Below, piece after piece: positions 15,913-23,864 of a stretch of 40,867 bases of DNA. The notes under the pieces are model-generated. The model searched no databases. It was not told where the DNA came from and was given only the letters and a program-made list of their open reading frames with translations. This DNA is from Bacillota bacterium. Its GTDB lineage: Bacteria; Bacillota; Clostridia; Christensenellales; UMGS416. How positions within the stretch are numbered: the stretch's first letter is position 1; every line of letters begins with the position of its first letter. The DNA is taken from the NCBI GenBank assembly GCA_023422005.1, contig JAEZSC010000106.1, positions 1 to 40,867 on the forward strand, given 5' to 3'. The position numbers and the translations under genes are program-made.

Positions 15913-16341
15913 ATGAGCCCTCATTTTGAAGATGAATTCATGGATTTGCAATCTGAACTTATAGCGTTATGTCTGGAAGTGACAGGGAATAAGGTTGATA
16001 AAATTTATGCCTATGCTTCAATTGAAGAAAAAAGCAAAATGTTTAATGCTTTCTTTAAAGTCAATGGAGAGATAAAAACCCTTAATCAGTTGGGGTTAAA
16101 CAACTCTTTGATCAATCAGTTTCTAAGATTGGGAACAGGTGATTTAGAAAAAATCCGATCTGTTTGTAAGAGCTTTAACAAGCCAATACCTACTGAGATC
16201 AAAATGCACTATGACGTGAATACCGGTAAATATAGTGCGGATTATAGATACAACGAGGTTTGCTCTGCTAGGACTGGAGTAAGTGCCGGTGTAATTTTTA
16301 TGAATTGGATTTCTGAAATAAAGTCAATAAATGAACAGTGA
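15913..16341 (+). CDS. Putative immunity protein, DUF600/YezG-like
   Basis: A 142-aa protein with AGGAAGGAAG before its ATG. The segment Lys-Val-Asp-Lys-Ile-Tyr-Ala-Tyr-Ala-Ser-Ile-Glu-Glu, and later Lys-Met-His-Tyr-Asp-Val-Asn-Thr-Gly-Lys with an Asp-Tyr-Arg-Tyr strand, resemble YezG/DUF600 immunity proteins of LXG toxin systems (pattern memory, moderate confidence). It is the second of three small genes in a row, with no toxin gene between them. This suggests accumulated orphan immunity genes. AT-rich. Confidence 0.5.
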   Translation: MSPHFEDEFMDLQSELIALCLEVTGNKVDKIYAYASIEEKSKMFNAFFKVNGEIKTLNQLGLNNSLINQFLRLGTGDLEKIRSVCKSFNKPIPTEIKMHYDVNTGKYSADYRYNEVCSARTGVSAGVIFMNWISEIKSINEQ

Positions 16342-16457
16342 AAGTGTCCATTCTGTCCGGTTACTGGATAGCTTAGTCCCGGACTATAGCGCTTTCGATA
16401 GGCAATGAGAATAAAGAGGTCGAACAAAACACGAAACGGGAAGCAAGGTGTAACCAT

Positions 16458-16856
16458 ATGAGACCCAGCAACACGACAATCGTCGATTTCTACCAAGGGG
16501 CATATGGACCGACGCTGCGTATTGATGTGCAGGACGCTTCCTGGCTCAAAGCGTTTCAAAGTCATATGGCGCAATTGGCAAACAGAAACATAACAGAGTT
16601 TGATTTGCTTCATCTAGATGGCGTAGAAAAGGGTGAAATCTCCGGACTAAGATTTCGTTTGGACTTCGAATCCTCGTTAACTATTGTTACACCCAAGCAA
16701 ACAGGGAAGTATGAATCTTTCCTTTGGACTCTTGATATGGAAAGTATCGAACGTATCACGGACGTAGTTGACAGGTTCTTGGAGAGCAATCGCCCCGGAC
16801 ATTATTACCTGTATGATGAAGATCAGACCCTTGTCGAGTTGGCCTTTAAGGAATAG
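16458..16856 (+). CDS. Hypothetical small protein, probable orphan immunity protein
   Basis: A 132-aa cytoplasmic protein with AAGGTG before its ATG at 16458. No family is recognised. It appears beta-rich in the middle (Gly-Leu-Arg-Phe-Arg-Leu-Asp-Phe-Glu) with a helical C-terminus. Its size, AT-rich composition and place as the last gene before the terminator of the island suggest an immunity role. The 116 bases before it hold no ORF that I trust. Confidence 0.5.
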   Translation: MRPSNTTIVDFYQGAYGPTLRIDVQDASWLKAFQSHMAQLANRNITEFDLLHLDGVEKGEISGLRFRLDFESSLTIVTPKQTGKYESFLWTLDMESIERITDVVDRFLESNRPGHYYLYDEDQTLVELAFKE

Positions 16857-16858
16857 CA

Positions 16859-16892
16859 GGAGGGAGACGATCGCTTGTGACCGTCTCCCTCC
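16859..16892. terminator. Terminator between island and intact URO-D gene
   Basis: The inverted repeat GGAGGGAGACG / CGTCTCCCTCC (16859-16869/16882-16892) with trailing TGCCTTT serves the convergent genes on both sides. It is the parent or sister of the terminators at 13078 and 14990. Confidence 0.8.
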
Positions 16893-16904
16893 TGCCTTTA
16901 AGTC

Positions 16905-18035
16905 TTACTTCATCCCAAACAGTTCCTGCTTCTTATCCAAGTAATACAGATAATCCTCTTCCTTGACGTTGGGCGGGCAGCGGTGGTCGCAGAATGGGAT
17001 GTAGCCACCGCGGGCCACATAGGGGATCAGCGACTCCAGATAGGCGTCGATGGCCGCGGGGCCCTTGGCCATCTCGATCTTGTCCACGCCGCCCATGATG
17101 CGCAGACCGGGGAACTGGTCCAGCAGCTCGCCGGGGTGGGCGCAGGAATTGACCTCGTAGGGGAACAGGCAGTTGATGCCGCCGTCCATCAGGTGCTTGA
17201 GGATTGGGCGCACATCGCCGTCGCAGTCGGTGTACCACACGTCGATGCCGTAACGGTCCAGCCGGTCACGGATGCGGCGATAGCGCGGCTTGAGCACATC
17301 GCGGAAGAAGCTCGGCGGCACGATGGGGCCGTTCTTGAAGCAGATGTCCTCCCAGCCGCTGGCATAATCGAACTTGAAGTGGGGCAGCACCTGATCCAGG
17401 AAGTTCTCCACCAGCACGCAGCAAGTCTCCACCATGTCCTCCACCATCTCCGGATAATCGAACACGGCGTAGCACAGGCCCTCAAAGGTCAGCATGTCGC
17501 GGATGCGGCCGATCATAGAGCCGCAATCCACGCCCAGCGGGTAGTCGCGGCCTTCGTCGGGCTTGTGGCGTGCTTTCCACGCGTCGATGTCCACCTTGCG
17601 GCCGGGGTGGTTCACGTCGAAACGCTCGGCCTTTACCTTCTTCCAGTCATCGGGCGTCACGATCTGGCTCTTGAGGTAGTGGGGGATCGTGCTGTGGCCA
17701 TCCACCGGCTGCTCGGCGATCAGGCCCTCGCTGTTCTGCCGCAGGATCATCTTGCCGTCTTCGGATGTGCCGATCTGCTTGCTCTCGAAGGCCGGGCACA
17801 TGAAGATTGTGCCGTGGATGCCATGGATGGGATCGAAGGAGAAGAAGCGGTTGGCCTGCCCCTCATTTCGAATGCCGTTTTCCGTGAACATCTTCCACTC
17901 TTCGTAGTTTTCTTCCCAATAGCCGAACTCCATGTTGAAGCTGCGGTCCACGCTTTGAAAGTGCATTTGCCGGTTGAAGCGTTCTCTGGGCGTCATCGTT
18001 CCTTTCCAAGGTTCGCGGATGTGATCGATCGCCAT
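16905..18035 (-). CDS. Uroporphyrinogen decarboxylase (URO-D) family protein
   Basis: A 376-aa protein of the URO-D/MtaA/CmuA superfamily. Visible features are the N-terminal Pro-Arg-Glu-Arg-Phe segment, Gly-Trp-Glu-Asp in the middle and a C-terminal Gly-Gly-Tyr-Ile-Pro-Phe-Cys-Asp-His followed by Cys-Pro-Pro-Asn-Val. The His/Cys residues suggest metal-dependent methyltransferase-like or other non-heme chemistry rather than heme synthesis; such paralogues are common in gut Clostridia (family knowledge). The ATG at 18035 has GAGGAGG upstream. It is divergent from an AraC-type regulator, which may control it. Its 3' end is repeated twice in the neighbouring island. Confidence 0.85.
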   Translation of the reverse strand: MAIDHIREPWKGTMTPRERFNRQMHFQSVDRSFNMEFGYWEENYEEWKMFTENGIRNEGQANRFFSFDPIHGIHGTIFMCPAFESKQIGTSEDGKMILRQNSEGLIAEQPVDGHSTIPHYLKSQIVTPDDWKKVKAERFDVNHPGRKVDIDAWKARHKPDEGRDYPLGVDCGSMIGRIRDMLTFEGLCYAVFDYPEMVEDMVETCCVLVENFLDQVLPHFKFDYASGWEDICFKNGPIVPPSFFRDVLKPRYRRIRDRLDRYGIDVWYTDCDGDVRPILKHLMDGGINCLFPYEVNSCAHPGELLDQFPGLRIMGGVDKIEMAKGPAAIDAYLESLIPYVARGGYIPFCDHRCPPNVKEEDYLYYLDKKQELFGMK

Positions 18036-18078
18036 GCAGGTTCCTCCTCGCCAATGGATAATCTTGAATTGTTGCGGT

Positions 18079-18104
18079 GCATACCTTAGAATAATACCGT
18101 ATGC
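18079..18104. promoter_or_regulatory. Inverted repeat in URO-D/AraC divergent promoter region
   Basis: GCATAC (18079-18084) and GTATGC (18099-18104) form an inverted repeat around an AT-rich centre that contains a minus-strand TATTAT -10-like box. This is a plausible operator for the AraC-type protein, controlling the URO-D gene and itself. Inferred only from position and symmetry. Confidence 0.4.
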
Positions 18105-18167
18105 TTATATGTTTTGCATCGTCAAACATTGCCCGATGATATCGAAATATTGCCAGAGGATGACGGT

Positions 18168-19034
18168 ATGCGTCTGAACTTTCACATGGGAGCTGGCTCG
18201 GGATACCGCTCCGTGGACAACACGCCCAGCGCCGCCGCGCGCCGACTGCCGTTCTATACGACGGCTGCGGGTTTTTTCACCGCCGGCGAAGAGTATTTCA
18301 CCGAGCGGGAAGGAATGGAGGACAGCCATCTGCTGCTGTATACGATTTGCGGGCAAGGCATTCTCCAATACCGGGGCCAGCAATGGGATTTGACACCCGG
18401 CACCGCCGCGCTCATCAACTGCTACAACTACCAGCGTTATGCCACCGCCTCCGCGACGCCCTGGGAATTCAAATGGGTGCACATCGGCGGCGAGACCGTG
18501 GGCGAATATGAAGGCCGTATCAACAAAGGATCCCTGTGCGTGGTGCCGCTGGGCGAGGAGTGCAGGACCGGTGGCGCGCTGGACGACATTTTGAGCATGC
18601 TGCGGGAGAAGTCCGACCTGCTGGCGGACGTAAAAATTTGTGAGGCGCTCCTGATGATATTGACCGAGCTCGTGACCGGCAACCGCTTTGCCGGCGGAGC
18701 CCACGGCCTGCACGGCCAGGAGGTGCACAGGGCCATCCGCTATGTGCGCGAGCATTACCGCACGATTGATGGCGTGGATGAGATTGTGGGCCGTACGCAC
18801 ATCAGCAAATACTACTTTTTGAGGCAGTTCAAGGCCCACACGGGCATGGGCTTGTATGAGTTCTTGAACAGCCACCGGGTGGATGTGGCCAAGGGGCTGT
18901 TGAAGGACGCGGGCTGCACGGTGGGCAGCGCGGCGCAGGCTGTGGGCTTCAACGACGTCAACTGCTTCATACGCTACTTCAAGAAGGTGACCGGCGTTAC
19001 ACCCGCGGTCTATCAACGCTATTACTTATATTAA
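18168..19034 (+). CDS. AraC family transcriptional regulator
   Basis: A 288-aa regulator. The N-terminal half is a cupin-type AraC ligand-binding domain (HLLLYTICGQGILQYRG, then Leu-Thr-Pro-Gly-Thr-Ala-Ala-Leu-Ile). The C-terminal 100 residues carry two helix-turn-helix motifs, ending with the typical Ala-Val-Gly-Phe-Asn-Asp and Phe-Lys-Lys-Val-Thr-Gly-Val-Thr-Pro signature. An in-frame TTG at 18114 would add 18 residues, but ATG 18168 is preceded by AGAGGA at proper spacing and is preferred. It is divergent from the URO-D gene and upstream of the SDR gene, probably controlling sugar or polyol use (inference). Confidence 0.85.
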   Translation: MRLNFHMGAGSGYRSVDNTPSAAARRLPFYTTAAGFFTAGEEYFTEREGMEDSHLLLYTICGQGILQYRGQQWDLTPGTAALINCYNYQRYATASATPWEFKWVHIGGETVGEYEGRINKGSLCVVPLGEECRTGGALDDILSMLREKSDLLADVKICEALLMILTELVTGNRFAGGAHGLHGQEVHRAIRYVREHYRTIDGVDEIVGRTHISKYYFLRQFKAHTGMGLYEFLNSHRVDVAKGLLKDAGCTVGSAAQAVGFNDVNCFIRYFKKVTGVTPAVYQRYYLY

Positions 19035-19036
19035 GG

Positions 19037-19065
19037 TTGAAACGAAGGATCGGATTTGCTATGAT
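19037..19065 (+). promoter_or_regulatory. Predicted promoter of SDR gene
   Basis: TTGAAA (19037-19042), a 17-base spacer and TATGAT (19060-19065) make a good sigma-A type promoter directly after the AraC stop codon. The SDR gene can therefore be transcribed separately. Confidence 0.6.
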
Positions 19066-19130
19066 TCGCTTGTAAATCCCGGACAAATATTGAGCTTGAT
19101 TAACAGATTTCAGAAGGGACGAGTGAAACC

Positions 19131-19913
19131 ATGTGTGAGGTAAAAAGGCTTTCCGGGCGGCGCGCGCTGGTGACCGGCGGTGGACAGGGCTTGGGCGAGG
19201 CGCTGTGCCTGCGCCTGGCGCAGGAGGGCGCGCTGGTGGCTGTGGCGGACATCAACCTGGAGACGGCGCAGGCCGTGGCCGCCAAGATTCCCGGGGGCGT
19301 GGCAGTGGCCGTGGATGTGACCGATTATGCCGCCTGCGAGCGCATGGCCCAGCAGGCCGCGGAGGCGCTGGGCGGCATCGACATCCTGGTCAGCAACGCG
19401 GCCATCGTGTTCTCCGGCTCCATCGATGAGATGACCGCCGACCGCTGGAAGCGCGTGATCGATGTGAACCTGTGCGGCTGCTTCAACACCTGCAAGGCTG
19501 CGGCGCCCTATCTTCGTAAGAGCGGCGGCGGGTCCATCATACAGATCAACAGCAAGTCCGGCAAGAAGGGTTCCTTCAAGAATTCCGCCTACGCTGCCAG
19601 CAAATTCGGCGGCATCGGCCTGGTGCAGAGCCTGGCGTTGGAATTCGCCGAGGAAAACATCCGCGTGAACGCAATCTGCCCAGGCAACCTGCTGGATTCG
19701 CCGCTGTGGGTCAACAGCCTCTACAAGCAATATGCCAAGAACCAGGGCATTACCGAAGAACAGGTGCGCCAGAAGTACATCGACCAGGTGCCTATGAAGC
19801 GTGGCTGCACCTATGACGATGTGGCCAACGTCATGGTGTTCCTGGCCAGCGCTGATTCCAGCTATATGACCGGTCAGGCGATCAACGTGACCGGGGGACA
19901 GGAGATGCGCTAA
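19131..19913 (+). CDS. SDR family oxidoreductase, sorbitol-6-phosphate 2-dehydrogenase (SrlD)-like
   Basis: A 260-aa short-chain dehydrogenase. The cofactor motif is Gly-Gly-Gly-Gln-Gly-Leu-Gly near residue 17. The Asn-Ala-Ala motif is near residue 95, and Ser plus the Tyr-Ala-Ala-Ser-Lys catalytic tyrosine/lysine follow. The sequence IIQINSKSGKKGS, Gly-Asn-Leu-Leu-Asp-Ser-Pro and the C-terminal Thr-Gly-Gln-Ala-Ile-Asn-Val-Thr-Gly-Gly-Gln closely resemble SrlD (family knowledge). SrlD converts sorbitol-6-phosphate to fructose-6-phosphate with NAD; no PTS gene is near, so the true substrate may differ. ATG 19131 has GAAGGGA upstream. Confidence 0.85.
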   Translation: MCEVKRLSGRRALVTGGGQGLGEALCLRLAQEGALVAVADINLETAQAVAAKIPGGVAVAVDVTDYAACERMAQQAAEALGGIDILVSNAAIVFSGSIDEMTADRWKRVIDVNLCGCFNTCKAAAPYLRKSGGGSIIQINSKSGKKGSFKNSAYAASKFGGIGLVQSLALEFAEENIRVNAICPGNLLDSPLWVNSLYKQYAKNQGITEEQVRQKYIDQVPMKRGCTYDDVANVMVFLASADSSYMTGQAINVTGGQEMR

Positions 19914-19917
19914 CGCG

Positions 19918-20160
19918 TCGGCGGGGGAACTTCTCCCCCGCCGAGACCACCCCCTGCTTTGTTCGCCCGCGATGCCACATCGCGGGCGATTGCTATGCTC
20001 TTGGCCTTTGTTTGCCGCCCACCGCGCATGTCGCCGGGCGGCCTTTCTGCTGCTCGACCTGTGCACACAGTGAAAGGAGCGGAGGACCGCTGCGGCGGGG
20101 TTTTTGTGAGCGGTCTTGTCTCCGGGGTTGGTTTCCTCCGGCGGAATAAATCCGCCGTCG
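19918..20160. repeat. Compound hairpin intergenic element, copy 2
   Basis: This fills most of the 365-base gap before the GH30 gene. Stem-loops in order: 11 bp (19918-19928/19934-19944), a perfect 12 bp (19963-19974/19978-19989), 7 bp (20014-20020/20036-20042), then an AGCGGTC-type stem (about 20093-20116) and GGCGGA/TCCGCC (about 20140-20156). The order and the third hairpin match copy 1 near 6984-7230. No ORF with a ribosome site lies here. Just downstream, TATAGT near 20233 may be the -10 of the GH30 gene. Confidence 0.65.
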
Positions 20161-20278
20161 GCAATAAAGCCAGAGAAAGAGTGAAATTGTTGTCTACCTC
20201 GTTTCGCCTTGTTCAAGCCACGCTGGAAATGTTATAGTAACGATATCAAACCGTTGCAATATTTTTTGAGGTGCCGCC

Positions 20279-23200
20279 ATGTTGAAACGACGGAACTCGC
20301 TTGCGCTGCTGCTGGCGGCGCTTCTGGTGTCTGCTGTGGCCTGCGCGCCCAAGGCCACGGCCACCACGGCCGCTACGGCCGGCGCCATGGCTGCCGCAGT
20401 GTCCGCTTCCGCTGCGCCGACAGCTTCCGCCACTGTGCAGGCCGGCGGTTGGACGGCCGGCGGCGACGCTTCCATCTGGACAAGCGACGGCGCTTACAAG
20501 CTGTCCGCGGAAAACGGCGAGCTTAAGGCCGAGGTCAAGAAAACCACGCAGGACGCTGCTTTTACGGCCACCTTCCCGGCCATGGACATTTCCGCTCGGC
20601 CTCTGGCGTCGCTTTCGGCCCGGAGTGCCGGCGTGGCCCGGGTCAGCATCGGGCTCACCGACGTGGCCGGCCACACGGGCTGGATGGTGGGCCTGGCCGG
20701 CAGCCAGGAAATGGCTGTCGGGGATCACCCGATGGTTCACACGTTTGACTTTTCTGAAGTGCGCACGATCAACCTGCATAAGATCACCGCCATCAGCATC
20801 GCCGTGGATCGCGGCTCGCCGGGCAGCACCGCCACGGTGTGGCTCAGCGACATCCGCGTGGGCGGCGACGCCGTGGATTCGGTGCCGCTGCTGCCTGTGG
20901 GCGACCAGCAGGCCTACGTAGGCGCGCCGCCGCTGCCGGTGGATGTGCTGCCGGCGTGGGCCCGGGACGTGGGCACCTTGAAGTGGGATGTGGAGATGGG
21001 CGGTAACGCTGCCCGGGACGGCGAGGTGATACCCCAGGGCGACGGTTGGCAGTTCCGCTATGCACTGACCGGCCAGGCTGGTTCGTCGCCGGTGAAGCTG
21101 ACCTTCTCCGACGAGAACGGAGCACAGCAGGCGCTGCAGTTTACGATCACCGCCGAGGACAACCTGCCCCCGGCCATGGACGATGTGCCCGCTCAGATCG
21201 CCGCGGCGGGCACGACGATTGCAGTGCCACTGACCGGTATCGACGACGGCAACCCCGCCGCCCGCCAGGCTGTTACGCTGAGCGCCGCCGCCGAGGACCC
21301 CACCGTGGCCACGGTGCAGGCGCAGCACGCGGGCGACGACCGCTGGGGCAGCCTGGCGGTGCAGGCGCTGCGGCCCGGCAGCACCGCCGTGACCGTTACC
21401 GTGGGCGATGACGCCGGCGCGCAGATTCAGAAGAAGTTCACCCTGACCGTTTTCGAATCGCTGAACCAGCCGCCCCGCTTCGACGCTGTCTCGCCGGCCA
21501 CGCTGACCACCGGCGGCAACACCCGCATCCCGCTGACCGGCGTAACCGCCGGCGAAGCCGGCCAGAAGGTGCGCTTTGCCGTGACCGGCGGCGGAGACAT
21601 GCTGCAGGCGCGGGTTGTGGATGGTGAGTTGGTGCTGCGGGCCGGGGACAAGCCCGCTGAGGGCAAGCTCACGGTCACCGCCACCGACGATGGCGGCAAT
21701 GAGGGCAACAACGGCGACGGCGTGTTTTCCAGGGAGGTGCCCTTTGCCGTGAAGGCCGCGTCCATCACCGGCCTGCGTGACGGATTCGACGGCCCCGACG
21801 TGGAGGAAGAACTGGCCAAGGGCGGTGAGGGCGCGCACACGATGCACATTGAGGATGGCGCGCTGCGGGTGGATGTGGACAAGGCGGCTGCCGGCAACGT
21901 GTGGGCGGGCCTGTGGTACCCGATCCCCGGTGAGCTGGACTTGAGCGCCAATCCGGTGATTACGCTGCGCATGAAGGCCAGCGAAGCGCGGCCCATGTGC
22001 ATCTTCCTGTGGGACAGCAACGACGTCTACAACACCGCCGCCACCGTGACCGTTAACGTGGAAAAGGAGTGGGCGGACTACACCTTCGACTTCACGGGCT
22101 TGGACCGCGATTCCGACGGCCGCACAGTGGACTTCCGGCACATCAAGGCGCTGCTGATCAACTTTGTGCCCGGCATGATGTTCAAAGGTACCTTCTGGTT
22201 GGACGACCTGCGCGTGGGCGACAAGGCCAATGCCAAAGCGCCTCAACCCCCGGCGAAGCTGGAGCTTAAGACCATCCCCCGGCTGACACTGGCAGGCCAG
22301 AAGACGACATTCCTGATACCCGGCAGCGGTTGGGATGCCAAACAACTGGAGGCCTCCTTCGACGGCGATTATGCTAAGCTCGTGCAGCCGCCCGAAGTCG
22401 CTTTTGTGGCCGGCGGCGTGGAGCTAACGCTGACGCCAAAGCCCGGCGCCGCAGGCCAGGGCCGCCTGCTGCTGGCGCTGACCCAGGGCGAGATGCGCAC
22501 GGAGGCCGCCATGGACTTGGTCGTCGTGGGTCCCCAGGCAACGGCGGACATCGCCGTGGATTCCGCCAAGACCTTCCAGGAGATCGACGGCTTTGGAGCG
22601 TTCCTGGGCAGCGGCGCGTGGGAAAAGTCCAAACAGGACTTGGTGCTGCCGTGGGTGCGCGACGCAGGAATCACGATGGCGCGTTTCGGCGTCATCGATA
22701 AGGAACTTGAGCCCGTCAACGACAACAGCAACCCCCATGCCGCGGACCTGTCCCGCTTCAACCGCGACGCGCTGCCGCTGGAGTGGATGAAGCGCCTGCG
22801 CGACGAGGGCGGTGTGCGCAATTTCGTCGTGACGCTGTGGAGCCCGCCCCGGTGGATGAAGTTCAACAAATCGCTGGCCGCCACCAACAGCTCCACGGAC
22901 AACTACATGGAGCCGCGCTATTACGAGGAGTTCGCGGAGCACGTCAGCGCACTGTGCGCCATCGTGCGGGAAAGCACCGGCGTCGATCTGTACGCAGTGT
23001 CGCTGCAGAATGAGCCGCAGTTCAACGAGCCTTATGCCTCGGCGCTGCTGGATAGCGACAATATGACCAAGCTCATCGCCATCGTGGGCAAGCGCCTGCG
23101 CGACGACGGCTTCGCCACGAAGATCTTTATGCCCGAGGCTCTGCCCCAGCAGAAGGGCATCGGAACCTACATTGGCGCGCTGGATGGCAACGCCGACGCC

Positions 23201-23794
23201 GCGCAGTATGCGGATATCATCGCGATACACAACTACGACGGCGACGGCATCCACGTGGGCGGCGCCGGGGCTCAGGAGTGGGCGCAGATCTATGCCCAGG
23301 CCAACGAGAAGCGCCCCCGAAAGACTTGGATGAGCGAGACCAGCGGCCACCCCAACACATGGGACGGCGCAACGACGCTCTTTGGCAACATCCATAACGC
23401 GCTGGCCTATGGCAACGCCTCGGCGTGGATGTGGTGGAGCTTCGCCGACACGTCGGCCAACGCGCAATTTGGCCTGCTGGTGGACAACCAGCCCACGGCC
23501 CGCTACGCGATCAGCCGTCACTTTTACAAGGCCATACAGCCCGGCGCCCTGCGCGTGCAGGCCAACGCCCCCGAGGGATTTATCGCCACTGCATACCAAA
23601 ACCCCGATGGTTCCACGGCGGTCGTGTTTTACAATGCCGGCGCAGCCCGCCTGGTGGCCGTGGTCGGGGCGGGGGACGCCATTGCACAGGCATGGGTGTC
23701 ACATGAGGGGCTCCAGAGTGCGCCGGCGCAGATCGTGGATGGCCGCGTGCTGGCTCCTTCGGGATCGGTTGTGACCGTTGTGATGAGAAAATAG
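20279..23794 (+). CDS. Large multidomain lipoprotein with C-terminal GH30 glycoside hydrolase domain
   Basis: A 1171-aa surface enzyme. Signal peptide with lipobox Ala-Val-Ala-Cys (Cys22) anchors it outside the cell. Residues about 55-200 and 500-655 each look like a jelly-roll carbohydrate-binding-like domain, both ending in a Trp-Leu-x-Asp-x-Arg-Val-Gly strand. Residues about 210-490 hold cadherin/Ig-like repeats. Residues about 760-1171 form a GH30 catalytic domain opening with EIDGFGAFLGSGAW, with acid/base Glu912 (Gln-Asn-Glu-Pro) and nucleophile Glu1020 (Met-Ser-Glu-Thr). GH30 enzymes cut xylan, beta-glucans or glucosylceramides (established); the substrate is not fixed. It stands alone with a terminator after it. 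Confidence 0.9.
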   Translation: MLKRRNSLALLLAALLVSAVACAPKATATTAATAGAMAAAVSASAAPTASATVQAGGWTAGGDASIWTSDGAYKLSAENGELKAEVKKTTQDAAFTATFPAMDISARPLASLSARSAGVARVSIGLTDVAGHTGWMVGLAGSQEMAVGDHPMVHTFDFSEVRTINLHKITAISIAVDRGSPGSTATVWLSDIRVGGDAVDSVPLLPVGDQQAYVGAPPLPVDVLPAWARDVGTLKWDVEMGGNAARDGEVIPQGDGWQFRYALTGQAGSSPVKLTFSDENGAQQALQFTITAEDNLPPAMDDVPAQIAAAGTTIAVPLTGIDDGNPAARQAVTLSAAAEDPTVATVQAQHAGDDRWGSLAVQALRPGSTAVTVTVGDDAGAQIQKKFTLTVFESLNQPPRFDAVSPATLTTGGNTRIPLTGVTAGEAGQKVRFAVTGGGDMLQARVVDGELVLRAGDKPAEGKLTVTATDDGGNEGNNGDGVFSREVPFAVKAASITGLRDGFDGPDVEEELAKGGEGAHTMHIEDGALRVDVDKAAAGNVWAGLWYPIPGELDLSANPVITLRMKASEARPMCIFLWDSNDVYNTAATVTVNVEKEWADYTFDFTGLDRDSDGRTVDFRHIKALLINFVPGMMFKGTFWLDDLRVGDKANAKAPQPPAKLELKTIPRLTLAGQKTTFLIPGSGWDAKQLEASFDGDYAKLVQPPEVAFVAGGVELTLTPKPGAAGQGRLLLALTQGEMRTEAAMDLVVVGPQATADIAVDSAKTFQEIDGFGAFLGSGAWEKSKQDLVLPWVRDAGITMARFGVIDKELEPVNDNSNPHAADLSRFNRDALPLEWMKRLRDEGGVRNFVVTLWSPPRWMKFNKSLAATNSSTDNYMEPRYYEEFAEHVSALCAIVRESTGVDLYAVSLQNEPQFNEPYASALLDSDNMTKLIAIVGKRLRDDGFATKIFMPEALPQQKGIGTYIGALDGNADAAQYADIIAIHNYDGDGIHVGGAGAQEWAQIYAQANEKRPRKTWMSETSGHPNTWDGATTLFGNIHNALAYGNASAWMWWSFADTSANAQFGLLVDNQPTARYAISRHFYKAIQPGALRVQANAPEGFIATAYQNPDGSTAVVFYNAGAARLVAVVGAGDAIAQAWVSHEGLQSAPAQIVDGRVLAPSGSVVTVVMRK

Positions 23795-23812
23795 GATTTT
23801 TGCATTGCACAA

Positions 23813-23841
23813 AAAGAGCCGGGTTTTATACCCGGCTCTTT
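23813..23841. terminator. Bidirectional rho-independent terminator
   Basis: AAAGAGCCGGGT / ACCCGGCTCTTT is a near-perfect 12-bp stem with a short TTTA loop. It sits between the convergent GH30 and HD-GYP genes and carries A/T runs on both sides. Confidence 0.9.
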
Positions 23842-23864
23842 GACTGCTGCAGGTTGCTAGAAAG

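Noticed and set aside
18114..18167. TTG start at 18114 for the AraC-type gene
   Set aside because: No ribosome site precedes it and it crowds the divergent promoter; ATG 18168 has AGAGGA at good spacing.
20246..22345. Long minus-strand ORF (699 aa) opposite the GH30 lipoprotein gene
   Set aside because: It is an antisense shadow in GC-rich DNA. The plus strand has a signal peptide, domains and a ribosome site; the shadow is His/Gly/Arg-rich with no recognisable domain.
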